Source: Curtobacterium sp. MCBA15_008
Lineage (GTDB): Bacteria; Actinomycetota; Actinomycetes; Actinomycetales; Microbacteriaceae
Length of the DNA: 64,000 bases
Reading direction: 5' to 3'
Assembly: GCF_001865065.1 (NCBI RefSeq)
Contig: NZ_MJGN01000016.1
Span: 133,314-197,313 of the forward strand
The notes beneath the pieces are model-generated. The model worked only from the letters and a program-made list of their open reading frames with translations. It was not told the origin of the DNA and ran no database searches. How positions within the stretch are numbered: position 1 is the stretch's first letter; every line of letters starts with the position of its first letter. Made by a program: the position numbers and the translations under genes. Below are positions 26,809 to 34,794 of this stretch, in pieces.

Positions 26809-27767
26809 CCGACCTCGCCGTGGACCTCGACCGCGGGCCGTTCTGGCTCGGCGGTGCCGGCATCGCCAACCTGCTGCACGCGGTGTCCGACGAGGACGCC
26901 CGGGCCACCGTCGACGCGGCGTGGGACGTCGGCGTGCGGGGGTTCGACACGGCGCCGCACTACGGCCTCGGGCTGTCCGAACGGCGACTCGGGGCGGCGC
27001 TCGCCGACCGGCCGCGTTCGGACTACCTGGTCTCGACGAAGGTCGGCCGGCTGCTCGTACCCGGTCGCGGCGACGGCGACGACCTGGCGTCGGGCGGGTT
27101 CGCGGTGCCGGACGACCTGGTCCGGCAGTGGGACCCGTCCCCGTCGGGCGTCCGTCGTTCGCTCGACGAGTCGCTCGACCGGCTCGGTCTCGACCACGTG
27201 GACATCGCGTACCTGCACGACCCGGACGTGTACTCGCTGACCGACGGGCTGACGCAGGCGCTGCCGACCCTCGCCGAGCTGCGGGACGAGGGCGTGGTGC
27301 GCGCCGTCGGCGTGGGGTCGAACTCGGTGTCCGCGCTCGAGGGCGCCGTCGAGACCGGGCTGTGCGACGTCGTCATGCTCGCCGGTCGGTACACGCTGCT
27401 CGAGCAGCCTGCGGCGTCGCTCGTCGCACGGTGCGGGGAACTCGGTGTCGCCGTGGTCGCGGTCGGGGTCTACAACTCGGGGCTGCTCGGGCAGGACCGT
27501 CCGGACGCGTCGGCGACCTACGACTACGCCACCGCGCCGGCTCCGGTCCTGGCGCGGGCGAACGCCGTCGCGGACGTCTGCGAACGGCACGGGGTCACGC
27601 TGCCCGAGGCCGCGCTGGCCTTCCCCCGCCGGGCCGCAGCCGTCCGGGCGATCGCCCTCGGGGCCCAGTCCGCGGAGCAGGTGCGGGAGAACGCCGGACG
27701 GGCGGCGGCGGACGTCCCCGAGGCGCTCTGGGGCGAGCTGCGCGCCGCGGGCCTGCTCGACGCCTGA
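26805..27767 (+). CDS. L-fucose dehydrogenase, aldo/keto reductase
   Basis: 320-residue aldo/keto reductase of the D-threo-aldose 1-dehydrogenase group. The catalytic tetrad is visible: Asp and Tyr in RGFDTAPHYGLGLSERRLG, Lys in VSTKVGRLL, His in DIAYLHDPDVY. It oxidises L-fucose to the lactone with NAD(P)+. It is the last gene of the forward operon. A related function such as pyridoxal 4-dehydrogenase exists in this group, but the context (fucosidase, mutarotase, lactonase, fuconate dehydratase) favours fucose. Confidence 0.87.
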   Translation: MTDLAVDLDRGPFWLGGAGIANLLHAVSDEDARATVDAAWDVGVRGFDTAPHYGLGLSERRLGAALADRPRSDYLVSTKVGRLLVPGRGDGDDLASGGFAVPDDLVRQWDPSPSGVRRSLDESLDRLGLDHVDIAYLHDPDVYSLTDGLTQALPTLAELRDEGVVRAVGVGSNSVSALEGAVETGLCDVVMLAGRYTLLEQPAASLVARCGELGVAVVAVGVYNSGLLGQDRPDASATYDYATAPAPVLARANAVADVCERHGVTLPEAALAFPRRAAAVRAIALGAQSAEQVRENAGRAAADVPEALWGELRAAGLLDA

Positions 27768-27773
27768 CCCGTG

Positions 27774-27834
27774 GAACCACGAATCCGACATCGAACCAGG
27801 GCAATCGCCCGGTTCGATGTCGGATTCGTGGTTC
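27774..27834. terminator. Perfect 24-bp inverted repeat between convergent operons
   Basis: Arms 27774-27797 and 27811-27834 are exact complements with a 13-nt loop. It begins 6 bases past the stop of the fucose dehydrogenase gene and serves both converging transcripts. Its stem is richer in A/T than the other terminators and unlike the GGAGGCGCGG family. Confidence 0.85.
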
Positions 27835-27861
27835 TTCGCGCGCCGCTCGGCGCCGTCGCGA

Positions 27862-28143
27862 CTAGCGCGTGCGGGCGCTGCTGCGGCCCGAGACCTTCAG
27901 GTAGATGAACAGCACGATGATCGCGCCGATGATCGAGCCGATGATGCCGGCCGGCTGGAAGAAGCCGTCCATCGGGTCGTGCTGGAAGATCAGGAAGCCC
28001 AGGAAGCCTCCGACGAACGAGCCGATGATGCCGAGCAGGATGGTCATCGGGATCGAGATGTGCTGCTTCCCGGGCATGACGAGTCGGGCGACGGCGCCAG
28101 CGATGAGTCCGACGATGATGAGGCTGATGATGAGACCGAGCAC
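27862..28143 (-). CDS. GlsB/YeaQ/YmgE family membrane protein
   Basis: 93 residues, three hydrophobic helices with the family pattern IISLIIVGLIAGAVARLVMPG, then TILLGIIGSFVGGFLG and IIGAIIVLFIYLK. The family (transglycosylase-associated) is widespread and stress-linked, with no proven biochemical role. AAGGAGG stands 5 bases before the GTG start. It follows the GntR gene on the same strand after 95 bases and may be independently transcribed. Confidence 0.9.
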   Translation of the reverse strand: MLGLIISLIIVGLIAGAVARLVMPGKQHISIPMTILLGIIGSFVGGFLGFLIFQHDPMDGFFQPAGIIGSIIGAIIVLFIYLKVSGRSSARTR

Positions 28144-28238
28144 GGTTTCCTCCTTGTGGGGTCAACGTGTCCAGCGGGTTGCCGGGTTCACGACCGACGT
28201 CCTACCCAACACGACGGTGCCCCAGCGCGTTCTCAGGT

Positions 28239-28916
28239 TCAGTCGAGGGACCGGCGCAGCCAGCGCTCGACGCCCTCGACGTGCGACACCACGAGGGACT
28301 GCACGAGTTGCGGATCACGGCGGCGGATCGCGTCCACGATCGCGGCGTGCTCGTCGAGCGTGCGTTGCACCGAGCCGTTCTGGGTGAGGCCGCGCCAGAC
28401 CCGCACGCGCACGGTCTTGCTCGACAGGGCGTCGAGCAGCCCGGACAGGTACTGGTTGCCGCCGATGCCGGCGATGGTCGAGTGGAACAGCAGGTCGTGG
28501 GCGACGAGGTCCTCGACGCCCGTGTCCTCGCCGACCGACGCCATCAGGGTCGCCAGGTCGTCGATCTGCTGCTCGGAGGCGCGGGCCGTCGCGAGCACGG
28601 CGGACGCGGGTTCGAGGATGCGCCGGACCTCGAGCAGGTCGACGAGCGAGCGGTCGTGGTGCATGTCGACGACGAACGACACCGCCTCGAGCAGGACGCC
28701 CGGCTCGAGGGAGGTGACGTAGGTGCCGTCGCCGCGGCGGACGTCGAGCACGCGGATGAGTTCGAGGGCCTTCACCGCTTCGCGCAGGCTGTTCCGTGAC
28801 AGCCCGAGCGACTCGCTCAGCTCCTTCTCGGGCGGGAGGCGCTGCCCGGGCTGGAGCTCGCCGCTCACGATCATCTGCTGGATGCGCGCGATCGCGTCGT
28901 CGGTCAGCGAAGCCAC
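28239..28916 (-). CDS. GntR family repressor with FCD domain
   Basis: 225 residues. The winged helix (about 5-70) shows QMIVSGELQPGQRLPPEKEL and LGLSRNSLREAVKALELIRV; the FCD ligand domain follows, with metal-binding candidates in HDLLFHSTIAGIGGNQ and DEHAAIVDAI. FadR-type FCD regulators repress until an acid or lactone ligand binds, which suits fuconate or its keto acid. An AGGAGG site precedes the GTG start. It is the last gene of the lactonase-hydrolase-SDR-repressor operon. The ACATC-N-GATGT palindromes before the operon genes are its likely sites. Confidence 0.88.
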   Translation of the reverse strand: MASLTDDAIARIQQMIVSGELQPGQRLPPEKELSESLGLSRNSLREAVKALELIRVLDVRRGDGTYVTSLEPGVLLEAVSFVVDMHHDRSLVDLLEVRRILEPASAVLATARASEQQIDDLATLMASVGEDTGVEDLVAHDLLFHSTIAGIGGNQYLSGLLDALSSKTVRVRVWRGLTQNGSVQRTLDEHAAIVDAIRRRDPQLVQSLVVSHVEGVERWLRRSLD

Positions 28917-28999
28917 ACGTCCACCTCCTGCTCAGCCCACTCGCGGACGCGACCGGACAGGTCGACGATAGTCGTGCCTCCAGGCCGGGACCGGCAGCA

Positions 29000-29749
29000 T
29001 CAGGCGGGCCGGAGCCGGAGCGACTGCATGCCGCCGTCGACGGCCAGGTCGACGCCCGTCGTCGACCGGGCGAGGGGGCTCGTCAGGTAGGCGACCGCCT
29101 CGGCGACCTCTTCGGCCGCGACGAGCCGCCCGTGCGGCTGTCTGGCTTCGAGGGCCGCGCGCTCGGCGGCCGGGTCGGCGGCGGTCGACAGCAGGCGACC
29201 GACCCACGGGGTGTCCGCGGTGCCCGGGTTGACCGCGTTCACCCGGATGCCCTCGCGGAGGTGGTCGGCGGCCATCGCACGGGTGAGCGCCGCGATCGCG
29301 CCCTTCGTGGCGGAGTACAGCGCACGCTGGGGCAGGCCGGCGGTGGCGGCGATCGAGCACGTGTTGACGATGCTCGCGTTCCCGGAGGCGCGGAGGTGTG
29401 GGAGTGCTGCGCGGGAGAGCCGGACGGCACCGAGGACGTTGACCTCGTACACGCGACGCCACTCGTCGTCGGGGTTGTCCTCGACGGTGCCCTGCGCGCC
29501 GATGCCGGCGTTGTTGACGAGGACCTCGAGGCCCCCGAGCTGGTCGACCGCCGAGGACACCGCTGCGCGCACGGACTCGTCGGAGGAGACGTCGCAGGTG
29601 ACGGAGACGACACCCTCGGCACTCGAGGGCTGCAGGTCGAGCACGGCCACGGTGGCACCGCGGTCCTGCAACGCGCTGACGATCGCGGCACCGATGCCGG
29701 ACGCGCCGCCGGTGACGATCGCGCGGACGCCGTCGTGTGACCCGCCCAT
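29000..29749 (-). CDS. SDR, probable 2-keto-3-deoxy-L-fuconate dehydrogenase
   Basis: 249-residue short-chain dehydrogenase: nucleotide motif TGGASGIGAAI, VNNAGIGAQG, catalytic Ser in NTCSIAATAG, and YSATKGAI (Tyr-x-x-x-Lys). In the Xanthomonas pathway an SDR oxidises 2-keto-3-deoxy-L-fuconate at C4 to the 2,4-diketo acid, and the operon position (between hydrolase and repressor) fits. ATG 29749 overlaps the stop of the hydrolase gene by one base (TGATG). The in-frame GTG just upstream is less likely. Confidence 0.87.
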   Translation of the reverse strand: MGGSHDGVRAIVTGGASGIGAAIVSALQDRGATVAVLDLQPSSAEGVVSVTCDVSSDESVRAAVSSAVDQLGGLEVLVNNAGIGAQGTVEDNPDDEWRRVYEVNVLGAVRLSRAALPHLRASGNASIVNTCSIAATAGLPQRALYSATKGAIAALTRAMAADHLREGIRVNAVNPGTADTPWVGRLLSTAADPAAERAALEARQPHGRLVAAEEVAEAVAYLTSPLARSTTGVDLAVDGGMQSLRLRPA

Positions 29750-30612
29750 CACGCCGCCCCGATCGTCTGCCGCTGCGTGCCGAGGCCCTCGGCGGTGAGC
29801 TCGACGACGTCACCGGGCTGCAGGTACGGGGCACCGCTGCCGAGCGCCACACCCGCCGGGGTCCCGGTGCTGATGACGTCGCCCGGGTACAGCACCATGA
29901 ACTGCGACAAGTACCGGACGATCTCCGCCGGCTTGAAGATCATGTCCGCGGTGGTGCCGTCCTGCCGCACCTCGCCGTTCACGGTGAGGTGCAGTGCGAG
30001 TGCCTCCGGGTCGAGCCCGGCGTCCCGCAGCGACGACGGGGTGACGAGCCACGGCCCGAGCGGGTTGAAGGTCTCGCACGACTTGCCCTTGTCCCACTGG
30101 CCGCCGCGCTCGAGCTGGAACGCGCGCTCGGAGACGTCGTTGGCGATGGCGTACCCGGCGATGTGGGTCGCGGCCTCGGTCTCGGACTCGCAGTAGCGCG
30201 CGGTCGTGCCGATCACGATCGCGAGTTCGATCTCCCAGTCGGTCTTCGTGCTGCCGCGGGGGACCAGGACCTCGTCGTCGGGGCCGATCACCGTCATCGG
30301 GTCCTTCATGAACACGATCGGCTCGGTCGGGATGTCGGCGCCCGTCTCGGCGGCGTGGTCGCGGTAGTTCAGGCCGATGCAGACGACCTTGCCGGGTCGG
30401 GCGACCGGAGCGCCGCGGCGGAGGGCATCGGCGTCCGGGACGGGCCGCAGGTCGCCGGCGCTGCGGGCGTGCTGCACGCGGCCGATCGGGTCGGACGCCA
30501 GGAACGTCCCCGAGACGTCGTTCGTGATCGGGCGGAGGTCGAGGACCTCGCCGTCGGTGTCGATGGCCACGGGGATCTCGCTCCCCGCCGGGCCGAGTCG
30601 TGCGAACCGCAT
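29749..30612 (-). CDS. FAH family 2,4-diketo-3-deoxy-L-fuconate hydrolase
   Basis: 287 residues of the fumarylacetoacetate hydrolase fold. Metal and active-site blocks: GLNYRDHAAETG, EPIVFMKDPMTVIGPDD, TDWEIELAIVIG, YAIANDVSERAFQLERGGQW and STGTPAGVALG. In the non-phosphorylating fucose route this enzyme splits the diketo acid into pyruvate and L-lactate, the final step. GAGGA precedes ATG 30612. A repressor palindrome variant lies 37 bases upstream at 30649. Confidence 0.88.
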   Translation of the reverse strand: MRFARLGPAGSEIPVAIDTDGEVLDLRPITNDVSGTFLASDPIGRVQHARSAGDLRPVPDADALRRGAPVARPGKVVCIGLNYRDHAAETGADIPTEPIVFMKDPMTVIGPDDEVLVPRGSTKTDWEIELAIVIGTTARYCESETEAATHIAGYAIANDVSERAFQLERGGQWDKGKSCETFNPLGPWLVTPSSLRDAGLDPEALALHLTVNGEVRQDGTTADMIFKPAEIVRYLSQFMVLYPGDVISTGTPAGVALGSGAPYLQPGDVVELTAEGLGTQRQTIGAA

Positions 30613-30648
30613 CGTTCCTCGCTCTCCTGCTGCGCCGGTGCAGCGGAA

Positions 30649-30659
30649 ACATCCTATGT
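30649..30659 (-). promoter_or_regulatory. Operator variant before the hydrolase gene
   Basis: ACATCCTATGT differs by one arm base from the perfect palindrome at 20392. It starts 37 bases before the hydrolase start and overlaps the last codons of the upstream lactonase gene, so it may control an internal promoter. Confidence 0.55.
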
Positions 30660-31532
30660 CTGTGGATGCTCCCCGGCAAGGTAGATGCGCTCGGCGGTCC
30701 CGCGGAACACCGCGTCGCGCTCCTCCGGTCCGAGGTCGGCGAGGGCGGTGGTGGTCGTGGCGAGGACCTCGGCGTAGTCGGTGGCGAGCGTCGACACCGG
30801 CCAGTCCGAGCCGAACAGGGAGCGGTCCGGGCCGAAGAGCTCGACGACCTCGCGGGCGTAGCGGGCCACGGGGCGGTCGCGCCAGTCGTCGCCGGCTTCG
30901 GTGAGGAGGCCGGAGACCTTGCACACCACGTTCGGGCGCGCGGCGACGTCGCGCATCCGGGCCCGCCAGGCGTCGGCGACCTCGCGGCCTTCGCCGCTGT
31001 CCTGCGTGCCCGATCGGTCGCGCGCGATCGCTGGCTTGCCCGCGTGGTCGAGCACGAACACCGCCTCCGGCACGGCGTCGACCAGCGCGAGAGCGGCGGG
31101 GTGTTCCCGCTCGCGGACGAGCAGGTCGAACACGAGCCCGGCGGCGGCCACGGCACGGACACCGCGGACCACGTCCGGGCGTGCGAGCCAGGACGGATCG
31201 GGTTCGTCGTGCGCCTGGTGCCGGATGCCGACCAACCGCTCGCCACCCGGTAGCGCCCGCACGACCGCGAGTCGGTCGGCGACGTCCGGCGCGGTCAGGT
31301 CCACCCATCCGACGACTCCGGCGACCGGCCCGGGCTGCGCGAGGAGCCACGCCGTCTCGCCGGGATCGTGCACGGCCTGCACGACGACGGTGCGCGTGAC
31401 GTCGGTGTCCCGGGTGACCGCACGGAGGTCGTCCACGTCGAACCGGCGCCGGATCGGGGCGACCGAGTCGTCCATCCAGGGGTACGGCCGGTCGGCTGGA
31501 TCCCAGAGGTGGTGGTGAGCGTCGATGATCAC
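30654..31532 (-). CDS. L-fuconolactonase, amidohydrolase superfamily
   Basis: 292 residues of the COG3618 TIM-barrel lactonase family. The N-terminal IIDAHHHLWDP holds the metal-binding His pair; RLVGIRHQAHDEPDPSWL and VFVLDHAGKPAI are family blocks, and the C-terminal FGSDWPVSTL carries the last Asp. It opens L-fucono-lactone to L-fuconate, the substrate of FucD. It is the first gene of the reverse operon. GTG 31532 begins the conserved motif; no clear ribosome site is visible. An operator-like palindrome lies 18 bases upstream. Confidence 0.88.
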   Translation of the reverse strand: MIIDAHHHLWDPADRPYPWMDDSVAPIRRRFDVDDLRAVTRDTDVTRTVVVQAVHDPGETAWLLAQPGPVAGVVGWVDLTAPDVADRLAVVRALPGGERLVGIRHQAHDEPDPSWLARPDVVRGVRAVAAAGLVFDLLVREREHPAALALVDAVPEAVFVLDHAGKPAIARDRSGTQDSGEGREVADAWRARMRDVAARPNVVCKVSGLLTEAGDDWRDRPVARYAREVVELFGPDRSLFGSDWPVSTLATDYAEVLATTTTALADLGPEERDAVFRGTAERIYLAGEHPQT

Positions 31533-31550
31533 GCGGCCATCATGCCCGAT

Positions 31551-31561
31551 TCATCCGATGT
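31551..31561 (-). promoter_or_regulatory. Operator variant before the lactonase gene
   Basis: TCATCCGATGT matches the ACATC-N-GATGT palindrome except for its first base and lies 18-28 bases before the start of the reverse fucose operon. A cluster of TTCGACC-like short repeats follows at 31563-31602. Confidence 0.6.
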
Positions 31562-31616
31562 CCGACCGTTCGACCGTTCGACGGGTTCGACCGGTTCGAC
31601 CTATGACACCCGCGAT

Positions 31617-31690
31617 GGAAAGCGGAAGCGGGCGTACTCGGTCAGAAGTTCCGACCAGGTACGCCCTATTCGACCAGGTACGCCTGATTG
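31617..31690. repeat. One-left-arm/two-right-arm element, copy B
   Basis: Opens TGGAAAGCGGAAGCGGGCGTA like copy A at 20225. The left arm (31630-31647) can pair, with a few mismatches, with 31649-31666 or, in part, with 31669-31684. The repeated right arm CGACCAGGTACGCC starts at 31652 and 31671, again 19 bases apart. The arm sequence differs from copy A while the layout is kept. Confidence 0.65.
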
Positions 31691-31723
31691 GACAAGGCGC
31701 GTGCGCCCGGCCCGGACCCGCGC

Positions 31724-31987
31724 TCAGGCCAGCGACGCGGCCTCGAGCTCGGAGCGCAGCTCGGCGTCGGACGGCTCCACGAAGTGCTTGCCGTTGGGCA
31801 GCACCACGACGGGGATGTTCTTCCGCCCGCTGATCGCCTCGGCGCGGTCCGCCGCGGAGAGGTCTGCCTCGACGTCCACGTACTCGTAGTCCACGCCGAG
31901 CGTGTCGAGCAGCGCCTTGGACCGTCGGCAGTCGCGGCACCAGTCGGCACCGAACATCGTCACCTTGTCGAACGTCTCGTCAGTCAT
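31724..31987 (-). CDS. Glutaredoxin-like protein, mycoredoxin type
   Basis: 87-residue thioredoxin-fold protein. The redox motif is MFGADWCRDCRRSKALLD (Cys-Arg-Asp-Cys) near residue 14, cis-Pro in KNIPVVVLPNG near 60. Actinobacterial mycoredoxins of this size reduce mycothiol mixed disulfides; CRDC differs from the common CGYC/CPWC forms. It stands alone, divergent from the PrsW gene, with 73 bases between the two starts. Confidence 0.85.
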   Translation of the reverse strand: MTDETFDKVTMFGADWCRDCRRSKALLDTLGVDYEYVDVEADLSAADRAEAISGRKNIPVVVLPNGKHFVEPSDAELRSELEAASLA

Positions 31988-32060
31988 GCCACCCCGAACA
32001 GATGACTCGATCCCGCCATTCCCGCGGTCGTACCGTACGCCGTCGGAGCACCATGTCCCC

Positions 32061-33080
32061 ATGAGCCTGCCCTCGGACCTCCCCGCCGTCCGCGCCGAGC
32101 AACGCAACGAGCACCCGCACCAGCATCCGGACCCGGACCCGCACGAGCAACCGCCGCACCCGCACCACCGGCACGGGTGGTGGTGGAAGACGCTCCTGAC
32201 CGGGTTCGTGCTCTGGGTCGTCACGATCATCGTCACGTTCTCGACGCTGAACACGAACCTGGTGCCGACGATCATCCTGCTCGGCAGCTTCCTCGTGCCG
32301 TTCACGGTCGTGCTCTTCGTCATCGAGCGGGTGACCGGTTCGGTGAGCACGATGCAGCTCATCGTCGCGTTCTTCGTCGGCGGCATCCTCGGCGTGCTCG
32401 GGGCGTCGCTGCTCGAGGCCGACCTCCGCGCCGGCGCCGGCCTGTACATCGTGGTCGGGTTCGTCGAGGAGTTCGTGAAGGGCGTCCTCCTGGTGGTCGT
32501 CGGCTGGCGGGTGCGCCCGAAGACGGCACAGCAGGGTGCGCTCCTCGGTGCCACGGTGGGCGCGGGCTTCGCGGCGTTCGAGTCCGCCGGCTACGCGTTC
32601 AACGCGGCGATCACGAGTCGCGGCATCGACCTCGTGTCCCTGCTGCAGACTGAGGTGGTGCGGGCCATCCTGTCGCCGGTCGGCCACGTGCTCTGGACTG
32701 CGATCCTCGGGGCGGTGGTGTTCGGCGCTGCGCACGGACGGGCGCGCTTCCGGTGGTCGTGGTCGATCCCGATCGCCTACGTCGGTGTCGCGCTCCTGCA
32801 CGGCCTGTGGGACTCGAACTCCACGATCTCGACGCTGCTGGCGTTCCTGGTGACCGGGACGCCGTTGTCCGCGGCTCGGAACGGTGCCGTCCCGGCGTCG
32901 ATCGCGGGCCTCGCGACGACGCTCTACGTGGTGGGGTTGGCGATCGTCTCGGCGATCGGGGTGGTCATCCTGATCGCGGTGCTGATCCGTGCGAGGAAGC
33001 GGAGCGCCGGCGCCGGCGCCGGCGGCGTCGACGGCGACCCGGCCTGGGGCGAGACGCCGGCACCGCACCCGCTCGGGTGA
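32061..33080 (+). CDS. PrsW family intramembrane metalloprotease
   Basis: 339 residues with about eight helices. The three PrsW active-site blocks are present: GFVEEFVKG (Glu-Glu), AAFESAGYAF and the late HGLWDS, plus SPVGHVLWT. PrsW proteins cleave membrane anti-sigma factors. The first 45 residues are unusual: a His/Pro/Asp-rich cytoplasmic tail (HPHQHPDPDPHEQPPHPHH) that could bind metal. ATG 32061 is in frame before that tail; no clear ribosome site is visible. The next operon starts 28 bases after its stop. Confidence 0.88.
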   Translation: MSLPSDLPAVRAEQRNEHPHQHPDPDPHEQPPHPHHRHGWWWKTLLTGFVLWVVTIIVTFSTLNTNLVPTIILLGSFLVPFTVVLFVIERVTGSVSTMQLIVAFFVGGILGVLGASLLEADLRAGAGLYIVVGFVEEFVKGVLLVVVGWRVRPKTAQQGALLGATVGAGFAAFESAGYAFNAAITSRGIDLVSLLQTEVVRAILSPVGHVLWTAILGAVVFGAAHGRARFRWSWSIPIAYVGVALLHGLWDSNSTISTLLAFLVTGTPLSAARNGAVPASIAGLATTLYVVGLAIVSAIGVVILIAVLIRARKRSAGAGAGGVDGDPAWGETPAPHPLG

Positions 33081-33108
33081 TGCCGCAGGCTCACCATACG
33101 ATTGGGGC

Positions 33109-34794
33109 ATGCCGCCCGGACCCGACCCCGAGACGCGCGCCTGGGCCTCCGCCGCCGTCCGACGCTTCGCGGCCGCCACGAACCTGCTCGTCGCCGCCCG
33201 CCGGTTCCGCATCGTCGGCGGCGACCCCCGCGACACGGCCGCGCTGCACGCCCTGCTGACCGGCCTCGGTGCCCGCCCCGCGGCGGACCACGAACCCGTC
33301 GACCAGCTCTGGTGCGTGGGATCGCCGGACGAGAGCACGGCCGCCGTCGAACGCGAGGCCGACCGCCCCCGCGGGGCCACCCTCGTCGTGGTCGACGCCG
33401 GCCGACACCTGCCCGCCGTCGACGAGGACGCCTTCGGACCGGTCACGAGCGTCCGTCCGGGGGTGCTCGGCGTACCGGCCCTGTCCGACGACGTCTTCCT
33501 CGTCTCCACCGGCCGCGACCCGGAGGACGACCCCGCCGCCGACGCCCGTCTGCGCTGGGCTCGACGCTCGATGCCCGTCTCGCGAGCGGTCGCCGCCGAA
33601 CTCCGCGACGGCGGGCTCCTCCGTGGCACGCGCATCGGCGTCAGCATGTTCCTCGAGCCGAAGACCGCCGTGCTGAGCCTGCTGCTCCGCGACGCCGGGG
33701 CCGAGGTCGTCGTCTACGCCCACGCCGACGAGACGGACGACGCCGTCGCGGACGCGCTCCGACGCGCGGGGCTGACCGTGCACGCCAGCAGCACCGCGAC
33801 CCTGCCGGAACAGAAGGCCCTCGCGCTCGCGATGCTCGACACCCGACCGCACGTCCTGCTCGACGACGGTTCGCACGTCATCCGGCTCGCCCACCAGGAG
33901 CGCCCGGACCTGCTGCCGACGATGCTCGGTGCGGCGGAGGAGACGACGAGCGGCCTCCGACCCCTCCGCGTGCTGGCCGCGCGCGGCGAGCTCGGGATCC
34001 CCGTGGTCGCCGTCAACGACGCCCGCACCAAGACCTTCTTCGACAACCGGTACGGTACCGGGCAGTCGACGGTGTTCGCGACACTCGACCTGGTCGACGG
34101 GCTCCCCTCCGGCACGCACCGGGTCCGGCCTGGAGGCGCGGCTGTCGTCGCCGGGTTCGGGCACGTGGGCGAGGGGGTCGCGCTGGTGCTCCGCGCGCTC
34201 GGCTTCGCCGTCACGGTCGCCGAGACCGACCCCGTCCGCGCCCTGCAGGCGCTCGTCGCCGGGTACGAGGTCGCACCGCTCGTCGACGCCGTGCGCGACG
34301 CCGACCTGGTGATGAGCGCGACCGGGGTCGCGGACACGATCGACCTCGGGGTGCTCCGGGCCTGCGCGGACGGCGCGGTCGTGGCGGTCGCCGGCGGGGT
34401 CGACGGCGAGGTCGCGATCGACGCCGCCCTCGCCGCCGGTGCCGTCCGGACGGAGATCGGCCGGAAGGTCGAACGCTTCGCGTGGCCGGACGGCCACGAC
34501 GTGCTCGTACTCGACGACGGCGGGTGCATCAACATCACCGCGGCCGAGGGCAACCCGATCGAGATCATGGACCTGTCCTTCGCCGCCCAGCTCGGCGCCG
34601 TCCGGATGCTCCTCGAGCGCGGCGACGAACTCGACCGCGCCGTCGTGCCGATCGACCCCGCGGTGGACGACGCGACCGCCCGCGCGGCGCTCGCCGCGTT
34701 CGGGAGTCGACCAACGCCTCCCGGCCCGCTCGCCGCACAGCCCGCCGACCGCGAGCCCGACGTCCGGACCCGCCGTTTCGGGGACCCGTCGTGA
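33109..34794 (+). CDS. Adenosylhomocysteinase-like protein, divergent
   Basis: 561 residues related to S-adenosylhomocysteine hydrolase. Catalytic Lys and Asp are kept in NDARTKTFFDNRYGTGQS, the following Rossmann motif is VVAGFGHVGEGVALVLRALG, and EETTSGLRPLR matches the EETTTG block. But the catalytic His region (LHMTVET in SahH) reads SMFLEPKTAVL, without His, and the conserved C-terminal DHYRY is absent. The N-terminal 120 residues look like an added domain. It therefore probably acts on a modified nucleoside thioether rather than on SAH itself. TACGAT lies 6 bases before ATG 33109. The amidohydrolase gene overlaps its stop. Confidence 0.78.
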   Translation: MPPGPDPETRAWASAAVRRFAAATNLLVAARRFRIVGGDPRDTAALHALLTGLGARPAADHEPVDQLWCVGSPDESTAAVEREADRPRGATLVVVDAGRHLPAVDEDAFGPVTSVRPGVLGVPALSDDVFLVSTGRDPEDDPAADARLRWARRSMPVSRAVAAELRDGGLLRGTRIGVSMFLEPKTAVLSLLLRDAGAEVVVYAHADETDDAVADALRRAGLTVHASSTATLPEQKALALAMLDTRPHVLLDDGSHVIRLAHQERPDLLPTMLGAAEETTSGLRPLRVLAARGELGIPVVAVNDARTKTFFDNRYGTGQSTVFATLDLVDGLPSGTHRVRPGGAAVVAGFGHVGEGVALVLRALGFAVTVAETDPVRALQALVAGYEVAPLVDAVRDADLVMSATGVADTIDLGVLRACADGAVVAVAGGVDGEVAIDAALAAGAVRTEIGRKVERFAWPDGHDVLVLDDGGCINITAAEGNPIEIMDLSFAAQLGAVRMLLERGDELDRAVVPIDPAVDDATARAALAAFGSRPTPPGPLAAQPADREPDVRTRRFGDPS

